DNA from: Pelecanus crispus
Taxonomy: Eukaryota > Chordata > Aves > Pelecaniformes > Pelecanidae
Direction: 5' to 3'
Length of the DNA stretch: 64,000 bases
Assembly (NCBI RefSeq): GCF_030463565.1
Contig: NC_134676.1
Coordinates: forward strand, 870,501 to 934,500
Shown: positions 48,020 through 57,310 of the stretch, one piece after another
Numbering within the stretch: position 1 is the stretch's first letter
Layout of the letters: each line of letters starts with the position of its first letter
Made by a program: the position numbers and the translations under genes
Notes under the pieces: model-generated
The model's input: the letters and a program-made list of their open reading frames with translations, nothing else
Database searches by the model: none
What the model was told of the DNA's origin: nothing

Positions 48020-48752
48020 CTGTGAAAAAAATAAAGGCGTGTTAGTCTGGGGTGCAAGTAATGCCGCAGGTTTGCTGCAAGAGAAAAATAGCGTTACTGC
48101 CTGGAGACCATCAGTGCTGCCAGCTGATGGCCTGAATAAGGCAAGGATTGCTGTTCAGGTCAGTCTGTAACGACCGGGAGTGCAAAACAACCTCAGCAGC
48201 ACTCTGCCCGATAGCCCCGTGTGGTCCCCTTTGAATGTTTTTGGTTTTTAACCAGGAGAGGCAGTGCCTTGTCCAGAAAAGTACGATTCACTGGCTCCTG
48301 CTCACACGTGCGTTTGCTAGAGCTGGCAACATTATCCTCCTCTGATTTATGGCAGTTTTCCTTGGACCACCCTGCAGCTGTCTGTCAGCATCCCTGTTTG
48401 CTGGCTCTTCCGTAAGCGGCGCTTTGCTTAGGCAGCACCTCACCCGGCTCCCCCGTACTCCTCCCGTCTGCGGAAGCAGCGGCAGGAGCGGAGCCCCGCG
48501 ATGAGCACCGTGCCCCGGTGCGAACAGCCAGCCCACCTCTGCTGCGCTGGGGACGCATCTGTACAGAAGTAACTGAAGGACTTACTGAGGTCATAGCAAA
48601 CCTGCATCTGCTCTGAAAGCAAGCAGTATCGGGTCCCGACTCGCCAGACAGCGCCTGCCAGATCAGGTGTGAATAGAAAACCAAATGCAGCTGCGTTTGT
48701 ACAGAGGGAGAGGGGTATTTTCTCAAGTTAAAAGCAGGGCAAAGCCACACAC
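48020..48752 (-). other. ST8SIA3: ST8SIA3 intron 3 (733 bp)
   Basis: GTGTGTGG donor at 48752-48751 and CACAG acceptor. Mixed-composition unique sequence; no repeats or additional exon seen. Confidence 0.93.
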
Positions 48753-49310
48753 CTGTTAACGTGCTGCATTATATTTCCTGGCCAAGCCAACTGGACCTTT
48801 AGTTGCCCTCTATGCTCAACAAAGAAGTCAACCAGCGTTCTCGTGACTGTTGCTGACGTGTGGAAGAAAAAAGCGGGGATCCAAAGAATGGCCCCATCAA
48901 GCTTTTTCAAACTTAAAAAGAAGTTGTTGCGATCCTGAATGGTCAAAAGATTGTTGTAATACTTTTCCAGGATGCTGGGGTTGAAGGTCGTAAGGTTGGT
49001 TTTCCTTCCGACATCTTTTTGGAAAGCGTCAGTTGGAGCAAAATTGCAACGAAAAACAAAATCAGATTTATCTATTTCTTGCCCACACTGACTCCCGGTC
49101 AGGATCCCGCTATTTCCAACCACGGCGCAAATGTTGTAATGCTTGTTCAGGATCGGCGACACGTCAGGAAGCAGCGATCTGAAGTTATTGCTAATAGAGA
49201 AAACATACTTATGGCTGGAATAATCGTAATGCATCAGCTGTCCGATCCGAACACTATTCTTGGTCAAAGAAAAATTTTTTATTACATCGACATGCTGAAG
49301 GATTTCTTGC
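48753..49310 (-). CDS. ST8SIA3: ST8SIA3 exon 3 (L sialylmotif and central catalytic domain)
   Basis: This 558-bp exon encodes residues 102-287 with both flanking Arg codons split (phase 2 at each end). The large sialylmotif, which binds CMP-sialic acid, spans about 159-205: NICAVVGNSGILTGSQCG, with Cys162 and Cys176, then DKSDFVFRCNFAPT. Asn-linked glycosylation sequons include NFS (113) and NLT (206). The sequence is almost identical to mammalian ST8SIA3, so strong purifying selection is evident. Acceptor TTTATTTTAG (AG at 49312-49311), donor AACAG/GTGTGT. Confidence 0.97.
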
Positions 49311-50677
49311 CTAAAATAAAACAGAAAAAGAAAAGAAAACACGGAGTTATAGTTCCCCTCTTTCTGTGGCGGAGACATTTTCTTTCCAGCTAGACCTACA
49401 TTTTTCTTTTTTTTTTTTTTAAACGTAGTAAAGTCGTTTCCTGAGCAATGTGGTGCAATGGCTTTTAAATTAATACAAATAGATAGGAATTATGGAGCTG
49501 GCTCCTTACTGCAGCTTCCTTTACTGGGTGGTCCTGACTGACGCCAGGTAAGGATGTGTCCGTGTCTCTCAGAACAGCGTCAGGATTAAAATATTGGTTT
49601 CCCTGCGTAAGTGCGAGGCGCGCAGTGAGCAGCACACCCCTCCCAGCCACCTTGCCGAGGGCTTCTGCCTGCGCTGGATGCAGGAGCCTGCTGCCCGTGC
49701 TCTCTGCCTGCGCTTCGCCCTTGGTTCTGGACCGCGGCTCTTCGGCCGTGGTGGGTACCACGTTTGCCGTGAGGGATGTGAAGCAAAACCAAGCAGTCCA
49801 GGATATGGGGTTGAATTAACAGTAGCTGATTTTTAAATACATATATTTTTTGTGTTCTCATTAAGCAGCTTTGAATCACAAAACCAAGTGACTGTTGCTG
49901 TCTCCATTTATGTAGACAATTCCTTAATGTCTTATTTGGGCAAGCGCGCTGGCATTTTTACAAGGGTTATTAGAGATACTTAAAAACCAAACAAAACCAA
50001 CCCTGCTCAGGAATTTCCCTCGCAGGGCATAAAATTAGAAAACCAATACCACTTTATTTGCTCATGTTTATGGAAAACAACCAACCCTTCTTCCAGCTTG
50101 CATCCTCCAATGTCTAAGCGTTAATGGAGTCCCACTGGGTGCCCTAATTATGGGTTATGGCTAACGGGCAAGTGCAAAGGCAGATCCTGAGGCATCAGCT
50201 AAAGTCACCAGAGGGGTGGCACAGAGATAGGCTTATGAAGGATGGGCTGGCGGTGCCAGCAGCGAGGGGTGGCCACTGCCACACTGGCCCGGGAGGTCGC
50301 CAGGAACGGACGGGGCAGGCGAAGCGACATCTCCTCCCTGCGGCCCCCAGCTCTTCGGGGCGGCGGGCAGCGTTCGCGGCACTAGAAGGCCATTGCTCGC
50401 CCCGCCGTGCCGGCAGCAGCGCTGACCTGCGACCGGAGGGAGAGCAGAAGGGAGGAGAGGGGCCCCAGCCCTGCCCGCCAGCACCCAGGGGTGCAGCAGC
50501 CCCGTCCCGACTCTGCCAGGTGCCTGGCGCAGAGCGAGGGGCGGGGGTTCCTGCTTCTCAGGTGGGACCTGTGAGCGGGGTCTAAACCAGCAGGCATTCC
50601 TCAGGGCAAGACTGCAGTCCCAGATGGTAAGGGCTGTCTGATATGGCTAAAAGTTTTTCTTTTCTTTTATAGAAATT

Positions 50678-50942
50678 CTTATATATATACATATATCAGT
50701 AAATATATATATATAAAAAAATTGTAGAAAGTATATATTTACTGATATAAATATATATTTACTGATTGAGATATATATATTTACTGATATACAAGTATAT
50801 ATATTTACTGAGAGAGAGATATATCTCAGTAAATATATATATATTTTTTATATATATATATATAAATAATATATAAATATATAAATATTTACTGATATAC
50901 AACTATATATATTTACTGAGAGAGATATATATCTCAGTAAAG
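50678..50942. repeat. (TA)n-rich repeat with TTTACTGA/TCAGTAAA inversions
   Basis: ATATAT runs alternate with TTTACTGATAT and its inversion ATATCTCAGTAAATAT. Nearly palindromic segments, for example TTTACTGAGAGAGATATATATCTCAGTAAA, recur. Strong cruciform and slippage potential. Confidence 0.9.
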
Positions 50943-51580
50943 CTGATAAATAAAAGAGGCTGGCCAGACACCCCCAAGTTCACGTCACGGTGAGAAAATG
51001 GAAAGCGCATTTTACTTCCCATGCAGTACTGAGCAGCTCTGAGGAAGCTGAAGGAACCAAGAAACCCCTTCCATTGCCTCACAGCAGGAAAATCAGTGCA
51101 AGCCGCGAAGAGCGGGCAGAAGGCGATGCACAAAGAGAGTGTCTCCAGCGGATTCGGGCTCGAAGACCCCCACCCGCAGCCCTCGCTCTGCCCGCCCCCT
51201 CCGCCGGAGCAGCGCTGGAAGGCAGAGCAGCGCCGCACTTGCTCAGAACTGCCGTGAGCCGGGAAGTTTAGCGGGGCGTGTGCTGGCCTCCACGAACACG
51301 GCATTTCACGGCTGTTACGGTCCGATTTGTTTCACGTTTCAAAAACCCAGCCATTTATCTTGATGTAATGACAATTTCACTTGCACATCAGGAAAGTGGG
51401 TCACGTTCTGTTTGGTAAAATAACGTGTGTTGCAGCCTGGTGCCCTGCTCCGAAATGATCCGTTCTTCCAAGAGAGCTGCAACCGTCTGGGGAAATGCTC
51501 CGATTCAGCCTTTGTCTCTCACCACTGGCAAATTACTCCGGGCTCAGAGCATCTAGCACTCCCTGGTTGTGTTTCTGCAG

Positions 51581-51660
51581 TGTTGGGTTAATGGTTGGAC
51601 TGGATGATCTTAAAGGTCTTTTCCGACCTGAACGGTTCAATGATTCTGTGATTCTATGAT
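51581..51660 (+). mobile_element. CR1 LINE tail fragment (80 bp)
   Basis: TGTTGGGTTAATGGTTGGACTGGATGATCTTAAAGGTCTTTTCCGACC...TTCTGTGATTCTATGAT is the extreme CR1 3' end. It lies opposite to ST8SIA3 transcription, close to the exon 2 donor. Confidence 0.92.
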
Positions 51661-51724
51661 AAGTCCTGGGGGGAAGGGGACAACCCCAGGGAGGGTGGGA
51701 AGGGGTGCGGGGCCGCACGCTCAC

Positions 51725-51847
51725 CTCTGGTGTGCGAAGGCCGTGCGGTTGAAGACCCACTTGGAGGGCTTCTCCTGCAGCTCGTGGGTCAGGGAGCTGG
51801 TGATGGGGACGAACGAGGGGTCCAGGAACTTCAGCGCGAACTGGGAC
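51725..51847 (-). CDS. ST8SIA3: ST8SIA3 exon 2 (stem region)
   Basis: A 123-bp exon encoding residues 61-100 plus parts of the split Arg60 and Arg101: SQFALKFLDPSFVPIT...NRTAFAHQ. It forms the luminal stem between the membrane anchor and catalytic domain and carries an NRT glycosylation sequon. Splice sites are CTCCTTTCCAG upstream and AG/GTGAGC downstream, both canonical. A GC-rich minisatellite begins about 17 bp upstream of the acceptor AG and a CR1 tail ends 63 bp downstream of the donor. Confidence 0.95.
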
Positions 51848-51863
51848 CTGGAAAGGAGGGCGC

Positions 51864-52871
51864 AGGCCCACGCAGACACACATGGACACACATGGACCCA
51901 TGCAGACACACACGGACACACACAGACCCACGCAGACACCATGCACAGACCCACGCAGACACGCACGGACCCACGCAGACACACACGGACCCACGCAGAC
52001 ACCACGCACAGACCCACGCAGACACCACGCACGGACCCATGCAGACACACACGGACCCACGCAGACACCACGCACGGACCCACGCGGACACACACAGACC
52101 CATGCAGACACCACGCACGGACCCATGCAGACACACACAGACCCACGCAGACACCACGCATAGACCCACGCAGACACACACGGACCCACGCAGACACACA
52201 CGGACCCACGCAGACAACACGCATGGACCCACGCAGACACACACAGACACCACGCACAGACCCACGCAGACACACACAGACCCACGCAGACACACATGGA
52301 CCCACGCAGACACCACACATGGACCCACGCAGACACCACGCACAGACCCATGCAGACACACACAGACCCAGGCAGACACGCACAGACCCACGCAGACACC
52401 ATGCACAGACCCACGCAGACACACACAGACCCACGCAGACCCACGCAGACACACGCAGACACCACGCACAGACCCACGCAGACACACACAGACCCAGGCA
52501 GACACGCACGGACCCACGCAGACACCATGCACAGACCCACGCAGACACACACGGACCCACGCAGACACCACGCACGGACCCACGCAGACACACACGGACC
52601 CACGCAGACACACACGGACCCACGCAGACACCACGCACGGACCCACGCAGACACACACGGACCCACGCAGACACACACGGACCCACGCAGTCACACACGG
52701 ACCCATGCAGACACCACACACGGACCCACGCAGACACACACAGACCCACGCAGACACACACAGACCCACGCAGACACACGCAGACACACACGGACCCACG
52801 CACACACACACGGTCACACATGGACACACACGGACACACACGGACACACACGGACCCACGCACACACACAG
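51864..52871. repeat. 1.0-kb minisatellite, 20-bp unit CACGCAGACACACACGGACC
   Basis: About 50 copies, many with a CACCACGCACAGACC or CACCACGCACGGACC variant. Transcribed as a GU-rich repeat (GGGTCCGTGTGTGTCTGCGT) in ST8SIA3 pre-mRNA. The typical unit has no adenine on that strand. Adjacent to the exon 2 acceptor. Confidence 0.95.
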
Positions 52872-52959
52872 AGCCCCGCAGCCCGTTACTGGCCCTGCCC
52901 GACCGCCCCCGTGGCCGCCGGCATCAGCACCGCGGACAGCGCCGGCCGCGCCGCGCCTG

Positions 52960-54025
52960 CACCGGCTGCACCGGGACGGGACCGGCTGAACCGGGCTGCA
53001 CCGGGCTGTGCAGGGCTGCACCGGGCTGTACAGAGCTGTACCGGGCTGTGCAGGGCTGCACCGGGCTGCACCGCGTTGTATCGGGCTGTGCAGGGCTGTA
53101 CCGGGTTGCACAGGGCTGTACCGGGCTGCACCGGGCTGCACCGCGCTGCGCAGGGCTGCACCGGGCTGTACAGAGCTGTACCGGGCTGTGCAGAGCTGCA
53201 CCGGGCTGCACCGCGCTGCACCGGGCTGTGCAGGGCTGTACCGGGCTGTGCAGAGCTGCACCGCGCTGCACCGGGCTGTGCAGGGCTGCACCGGGCTGCA
53301 CCGGGCTGCACCGCGCTGTGCAGGGCTGCACCGGGCTGTACAGAGCTGTACCGGGCTGTGCAGGGCTGCACCGGGCTGCACCGCGCTGCACCGGGCTGTG
53401 CAGGGCTGCACCGGGCTGTACAGAGCTGCACCGGGCTGCACCGCGCTGCACCGGGCTGTGCAGGGCTGCACCGGGCTGCACCGGGCTGCACCGCGCTGTG
53501 CAGGGCTGCACCGGGCTGTACAGAGCTGTACCGGGCTGTGCAGGGCTGCACCGGGCTGCACCGCGCTGCACCGGGCTGTGCAGGGCTGCACCGGGCTGTA
53601 CAGAGCTGCACCGGGCTGCACCGCGCTGCACCGGGCTGTGCAGGGCTGCACCGGGCAGGGCTGCACCGGGCTGTGCAGGGCTGCACCGGGCTGCACCGGG
53701 CCGGGCTGCACCGGGCTGGGCTGCACCAGGCTGCAACCGGGCTGCACCGGGCTGCAGCGGGCTGGGCTGCACCGCACCGGGCTGGGCCGGGCTGTACCGG
53801 GCCGGGCTGCACCGGGCTGGGCCGGGCTGCATCAGGCTGCACCGGGCTGCAGCAGGCCGCACTGGGCCGGGCCGGGCCAGGCTATACCGGGCTGCACCAG
53901 GCCCCACCGGGCTGCACCGGGCCGGGCTATAACCGGGCTGCACCGGCTCGTACTGGGCTGGGTTGCATCGGGCTGCACTGGGCTGCACTGGGCTGCACTG
54001 GGCGGCACTGGGCCGGGCTGCAGCG
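52960..54025. repeat. 1.05-kb decamer minisatellite (GCTGCACCGG GCTGTGCAGG)
   Basis: Made of 10-bp words GCTGCACCGG, GCTGTGCAGG, GCTGTACAGA, GCTGTACCGG and GCTGCACCGC, with a 180-bp higher-order order repeated near 53305 and 53485. It degenerates past 53650 into GGGCTGCACCGGGCCG. Open frames give Cys/Gly/Leu-rich or Pro/Val/Gln-rich artefacts. GC content is high and hairpin potential strong. Confidence 0.94.
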
Positions 54026-54112
54026 GGCCGTGCCGAGCCAGGCAGGGTGGTTTTGGGCTGCTCCCCTCCTTTCAGCACCCCCGGGGCATTGCGGTTCCCA
54101 GGCCCGCCCCCG

Positions 54113-54133
54113 CCCCCCCCCCCCCCCCCCCCC
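54113..54133. repeat. C21 homopolymer
   Basis: Uninterrupted run of 21 C on the plus strand (G21 in ST8SIA3 pre-mRNA), about 240 bp downstream of exon 1. Length is likely polymorphic or assembly-uncertain. Confidence 0.9.
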
Positions 54134-54265
54134 GCCGGGTACCGCGGTCCCGGGGGGCTCCGCCGCTCCCCGCAGGCCGGGGCTGGGGGCGGGGGGAGCC
54201 GCATCCCCGCTGCGGGCGGGCCGTGGCCGGGGGGCCCGGCAGCAGCACGGGGGGGGGCGGCGGGG

Positions 54266-54313
54266 GAGGGAAGGGATGGGAAGGGATGGGAAGGGATGGG
54301 AAGGGATGGGAAG
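54266..54313. repeat. (GGGAAGGGAT)n decamer repeat
   Basis: Four to five copies of GGGAAGGGAT between the C21 run and the exon 1 donor. Confidence 0.9.
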
Positions 54314-54371
54314 AAGGGCCGACCCCCGCCCCCGAGCCCCCCGCGCCGGCCATTCCCAGCCGCGTCCTCAC

Positions 54372-54550
54372 CTGAATCCCGCGTGGAACATGTACATGCG
54401 GGGCCCCCCCGGGCCGGCGGCGCGGGGCGCGCCGAAGATGTTGTCCTTCTTCAGCGAGACGTAGCTGATGAGGGAGAGGATGAGCAGCGCGATGCTGAGC
54501 ATCACCAGCCCCAGCACGCTGGCCACCCGCACCATCTTGCAGCTCCTCAT
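54372..54550 (-). CDS. ST8SIA3: ST8SIA3 exon 1 (start, membrane anchor)
   Basis: This exon encodes residues 1-59 and two bases of Arg60. The protein starts MRSCKMVRVASV at 54550. A single hydrophobic segment at about residues 9-33 (VASVLGLVMLSIALLILSLI) is the signal anchor of a type II Golgi protein, with a short basic cytosolic tail. It is followed by the lumenal YVSLKKDNIFGAP and PRMYMFHAGF. The exon matches human in length. The PRAAGPGGP segment is GC-driven and differs from the mammalian sequence. An alternative in-frame Met at residue 6 is also conserved. The product transfers alpha-2,8-linked sialic acid to sialylated glycans and is mainly neural. Confidence 0.96.
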
Positions 54551-54790
54551 GCTGCGGGAGGCGGCCCCGCGGCTGGGCGTGTGCGGGGGGTGGGGGGCTG
54601 CCGCGGGGCTACATGGGGGGGCGGCGGGGCCGGTTCGGCGGCGGGGCCGGGGCCGGCACCGCCGGCAGCCGGAGAGAAAATGGAGGGACCGAGCGGCGGC
54701 GCGATGAAATGGCAGCCGGCAGCGGCCGCCCCGCTGTCCCGGCCCCGGCAGCCCCGGCGGCCCCGGCGTGACCACCCCCCCCCCCCCCGC
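54551..54790 (-). promoter_or_regulatory. ST8SIA3 CpG-rich 5'UTR and promoter region
   Basis: Very high GC and CpG content immediately upstream of the ATG, with no TATA box recognised on the minus strand. The CpG-rich zone extends from about 54.1 to 54.8 kb and so covers exon 1. Transcription start not determinable from sequence alone. Confidence 0.55.
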
Positions 54791-54849
54791 AGCCCCGGTG
54801 CTCCCGACAGCCCCCGTGCACCCCGGACAGCTCCTGTGCCCCCCCTCCC

Positions 54850-55150
54850 CAGCAGCCCCGGTACCCCCTGACCACCCCGGTGTGCCCCCCAGCAGCCCCG
54901 GCGTGCCCCCCGACAGCCCCGGCGTGCCCCCCGACAGTGCCAGCGTGCCCCCCAGCAGCCCTGGTGTGCCCCCCAGCAGCCCCGGTGTGCCCCCCGACAG
55001 TGCCAGCATGCGCCACAGCAGCCCCAGGGTGCCCCCCGACAGCCCCAGTGTGCCCCCCGATAGCCCCGGTGTGCCCCTCGACAGCCCCGGTGTGCCCTCC
55101 AGCAGCCCCGGTGTGGCCCCCGATAGCCCCAGCGTGCCCCCCGACAGCCC
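54850..55150. repeat. 21-bp minisatellite CCCCCCAGCAGCCCCGGTGTG
   Basis: About 14 copies alternate CAGCAGCCCCGGTGTGCCCCC with GACAGTGCCAGCGTGCCCCC and GATAGCCCCGGTGTGCCCC. It sits directly upstream of the ST8SIA3 promoter. Open in all frames on both strands because the period is divisible by three. Confidence 0.9.
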
Positions 55151-55159
55151 CAGGTCTCC

Positions 55160-57225
55160 TCTGTTCCAGCCCCGGGGTGTCCGCCCCAGCAGCGCCAGGT
55201 GCCTGGCCTGGCATCCCAGGTGTGCCCACCCTGACATCCCCGGGGTGTCGCTGACAACGCTGGGGTACCCAGAGTGCCCTTCCCATCACCTTGGGGTGCC
55301 CTGCAGTGACCCCCCCCAAAACACCAGGGGTGGCCCAGCCTGGCAGCCACAGTGACCCCCCCAAGACCCCCAGTGCCGCAGTGACCCCCGAGCCCCACGG
55401 GTGCACGTGGGGCTGAGCACGGCTGCAAGCCCTGCCGCTGCCTGAGCTGCGGGGAGCCCGGGCTGCTTGCGACCCTGTGCCTTCACTGGGGGCCCAGCGT
55501 CCGGGTGGGTGCACAACGTCCCCCCGCTCCCCAGCACAGGGCCGCGGGGCTGTGGCATTTCCCTGTGCTGCTGTCGATGACCCTACAGCACCTACAGCGC
55601 TGCGGGAGCCTGCGCCACAGCTGGCACCGGGGCAGAGCAAAACCCGAAGCTGGCTCAGGAGACCCCTCAATATTTAAAAGCCTGGTGTTTGGGGCACGCG
55701 ACCACCTGAAAGAACCCTGCCGGCAAGTAAACTGCCCCGTAAATCACACAGCACATTTCATGTGAACTCCAAGAGAGCCTGACTTCTGCAATCTGAGGAA
55801 TGTCTCTTACGCACGTGAGTTCTGCATGCTGCCATACTTTCAGTGTTTCTTCAAGCTACCTTTTTTTTCCTAATAAAGCTCGCCCCCATAGACAGCTCTG
55901 CCTCTGAGCCCTGAGTTCATAGAAGTGCCTTATAAATAATAAATACTGTCTTTGTAGCACCATCCTTGCTCTGGGCTATATCCTACAAGCTCTCCATGCA
56001 TGAAGCTCTCTTTGAAGAGGAGGAACACGAGGAGCTTGCAGGGTTGGGTTTTACGTCACAGCGTGGTTCTTCAGCCTTCGGTGGGAGTTTGGCCTGAGTA
56101 TGGCCTGGAGGTCTATATCCCATTCCTGGGGGACGCCTGTGGCTTTGCTGGAGAGAGAAATGTAGGGAATAACACTGTTTCAATGCAGGAAGCAGGTTTT
56201 TTACATGACTGTTTACATGGTTTCTGTTGTCCTCCACCCTGTGCATGGTGTCCCCAGCTTCAGCATGTCCACCCAGGCGTCCCAGGATATACCATCCACC
56301 AGTTTTTGCCTTTAGATATTTTGGAAATCAGTTCTATAATACTTAACATTGCCTTGCGTAGTTTCTGACCATGCGTCCTGGGGCTGGGTATAAATCCCAG
56401 GGGAAGACTGTACAGCCCTCATGTCGTACACCTTTCCACTTTTCGGGCACTCCTCAGGCAGAAGAAGAGCTCCCAGCCGTTGGGCGTTGTACAAAACTCC
56501 CAGGGGCCCCCATGAAAGGTAATGAGCAAGAGCAGGTATTTATTGCCAACAATACTGGACAAGTGGGGCTTTCCCCCTTCTGCAGCTGGCCCCGCTGTGT
56601 CCTGGAGCACACCCAACGTGTCGCCCGGCGGCGGGGCACACGCGGTGAGCGGATCAGAGGCTTTTTGTCACGAGTGGGTGGGCAGCAGGGGAAGGCGACG
56701 CACTGTCCTGGTGGCCCAGGCAAAGGCCCTGGCAGCAGAGCCAGGTGAAGCAGGGTTCCCACCCAGATGCCAGGAGACACTGTGCAGGCAGAGCTTCGGT
56801 GCTCGGAGAGGGAGGCGTTGGCAATGGCGGGACAGCGGGAGGAGCAGCAGCTCCGGTACCACCGCTGCTGGGGACGGCTCAGCCAGAGCCGCGCGGAGCC
56901 AGAGGAAGGATGGCACACCAGCCCCGGGTTTGGACCCATTTTGCCTGCCGGTCTTGCCCAATCTCTCTTTGCAGATGAGATCTGAGAGGACATTGGAAAG
57001 GTGCTTTGGCATGAAATGTTTCAAAACCCTGCTGTGTGCCGCCGCCGCGCTCCTTTTGACCCCGTTGTGAGCCCCAGCCCCGGCAGCGCCGTCCCCGGTG
57101 CCTGCGCACGCCAACAAGTTGCAGTGGAAACAAAGGCAGTTCTTGCTTCAGATTCTTCAGAGATAGCAATATGTCAGGAGCCCCTGGAGAGGCTGAAAGT
57201 AAATGAATCAGTGCTAGAAAGTGAA
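55160..57225. other. Upstream intergenic DNA, no gene recognised
   Basis: GC-rich to 55.6 kb, then mixed composition. No exon, RNA gene or repeat was recognised. A TTTTTTTTCCTAATAAAG string lies near 55862. Confidence 0.5.
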
Positions 57226-57310
57226 GGATATCATCCGCACTGAATGGTGAAAAGGAGTCCTGAACAGTATCTTCATTGATTTTCCTGTAATTGACACAGA
57301 AGCTCGGCTC
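57226..57310 (-). pseudogene. Reverse-transcriptase-like remnant (Ty3/gypsy- or retrovirus-type)
   Basis: On the minus strand the translation includes SFCVNYRKINEDTVQDSF followed by SADDIL. This follows the pattern F-C-V-D-Y-R-x-[IL]-N-x-x-T-x-x-D-x-F...DDIL of retroelement reverse transcriptase (finger/palm blocks). The surrounding frame carries no further recognisable motif and no catalytic YxDD, so this is a decayed fragment. It could be a chance resemblance; a protein search would decide. Confidence 0.4.

Larger units (their letters stand above)
49311..51724 (-). other. ST8SIA3: ST8SIA3 intron 2 (2.4 kb)
   Basis: Donor GTGAGC at 51724-51719 and acceptor TTTTAG. It contains a poly(T) run near 49406, GC-rich unique DNA at 50.2-50.6 kb, an AT palindromic repeat (50678-50942), GC-rich DNA at about 51.1-51.3 kb, and a CR1 tail ending 63 bp from the donor. 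Confidence 0.93.
51848..54371 (-). other. ST8SIA3: ST8SIA3 intron 1 (2.5 kb), mostly tandem repeats
   Basis: Donor GTGAGG at 54371-54366 and acceptor CTTTCCAG. About 2.1 of 2.5 kb is two minisatellite arrays, with a C21 run and a GGGAAGGGAT repeat near the donor end. Only short unique segments remain (52.88-52.95 kb and 54.03-54.26 kb). Confidence 0.93.

Noticed and set aside
52001-52860. Possible CRISPR-like array (regular direct repeats)
   Set aside because: The units are contiguous without unique spacers, and the sequence is a vertebrate intron.
51656-54464. Long open frames of Thr/Asp/His-rich, Cys/Val/Ser-rich or Gly/Leu/Cys-rich composition
   Set aside because: They are translations of the 20-bp and 10-bp arrays in ST8SIA3 intron 1. 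Only 51725-51847 inside them is a true exon.
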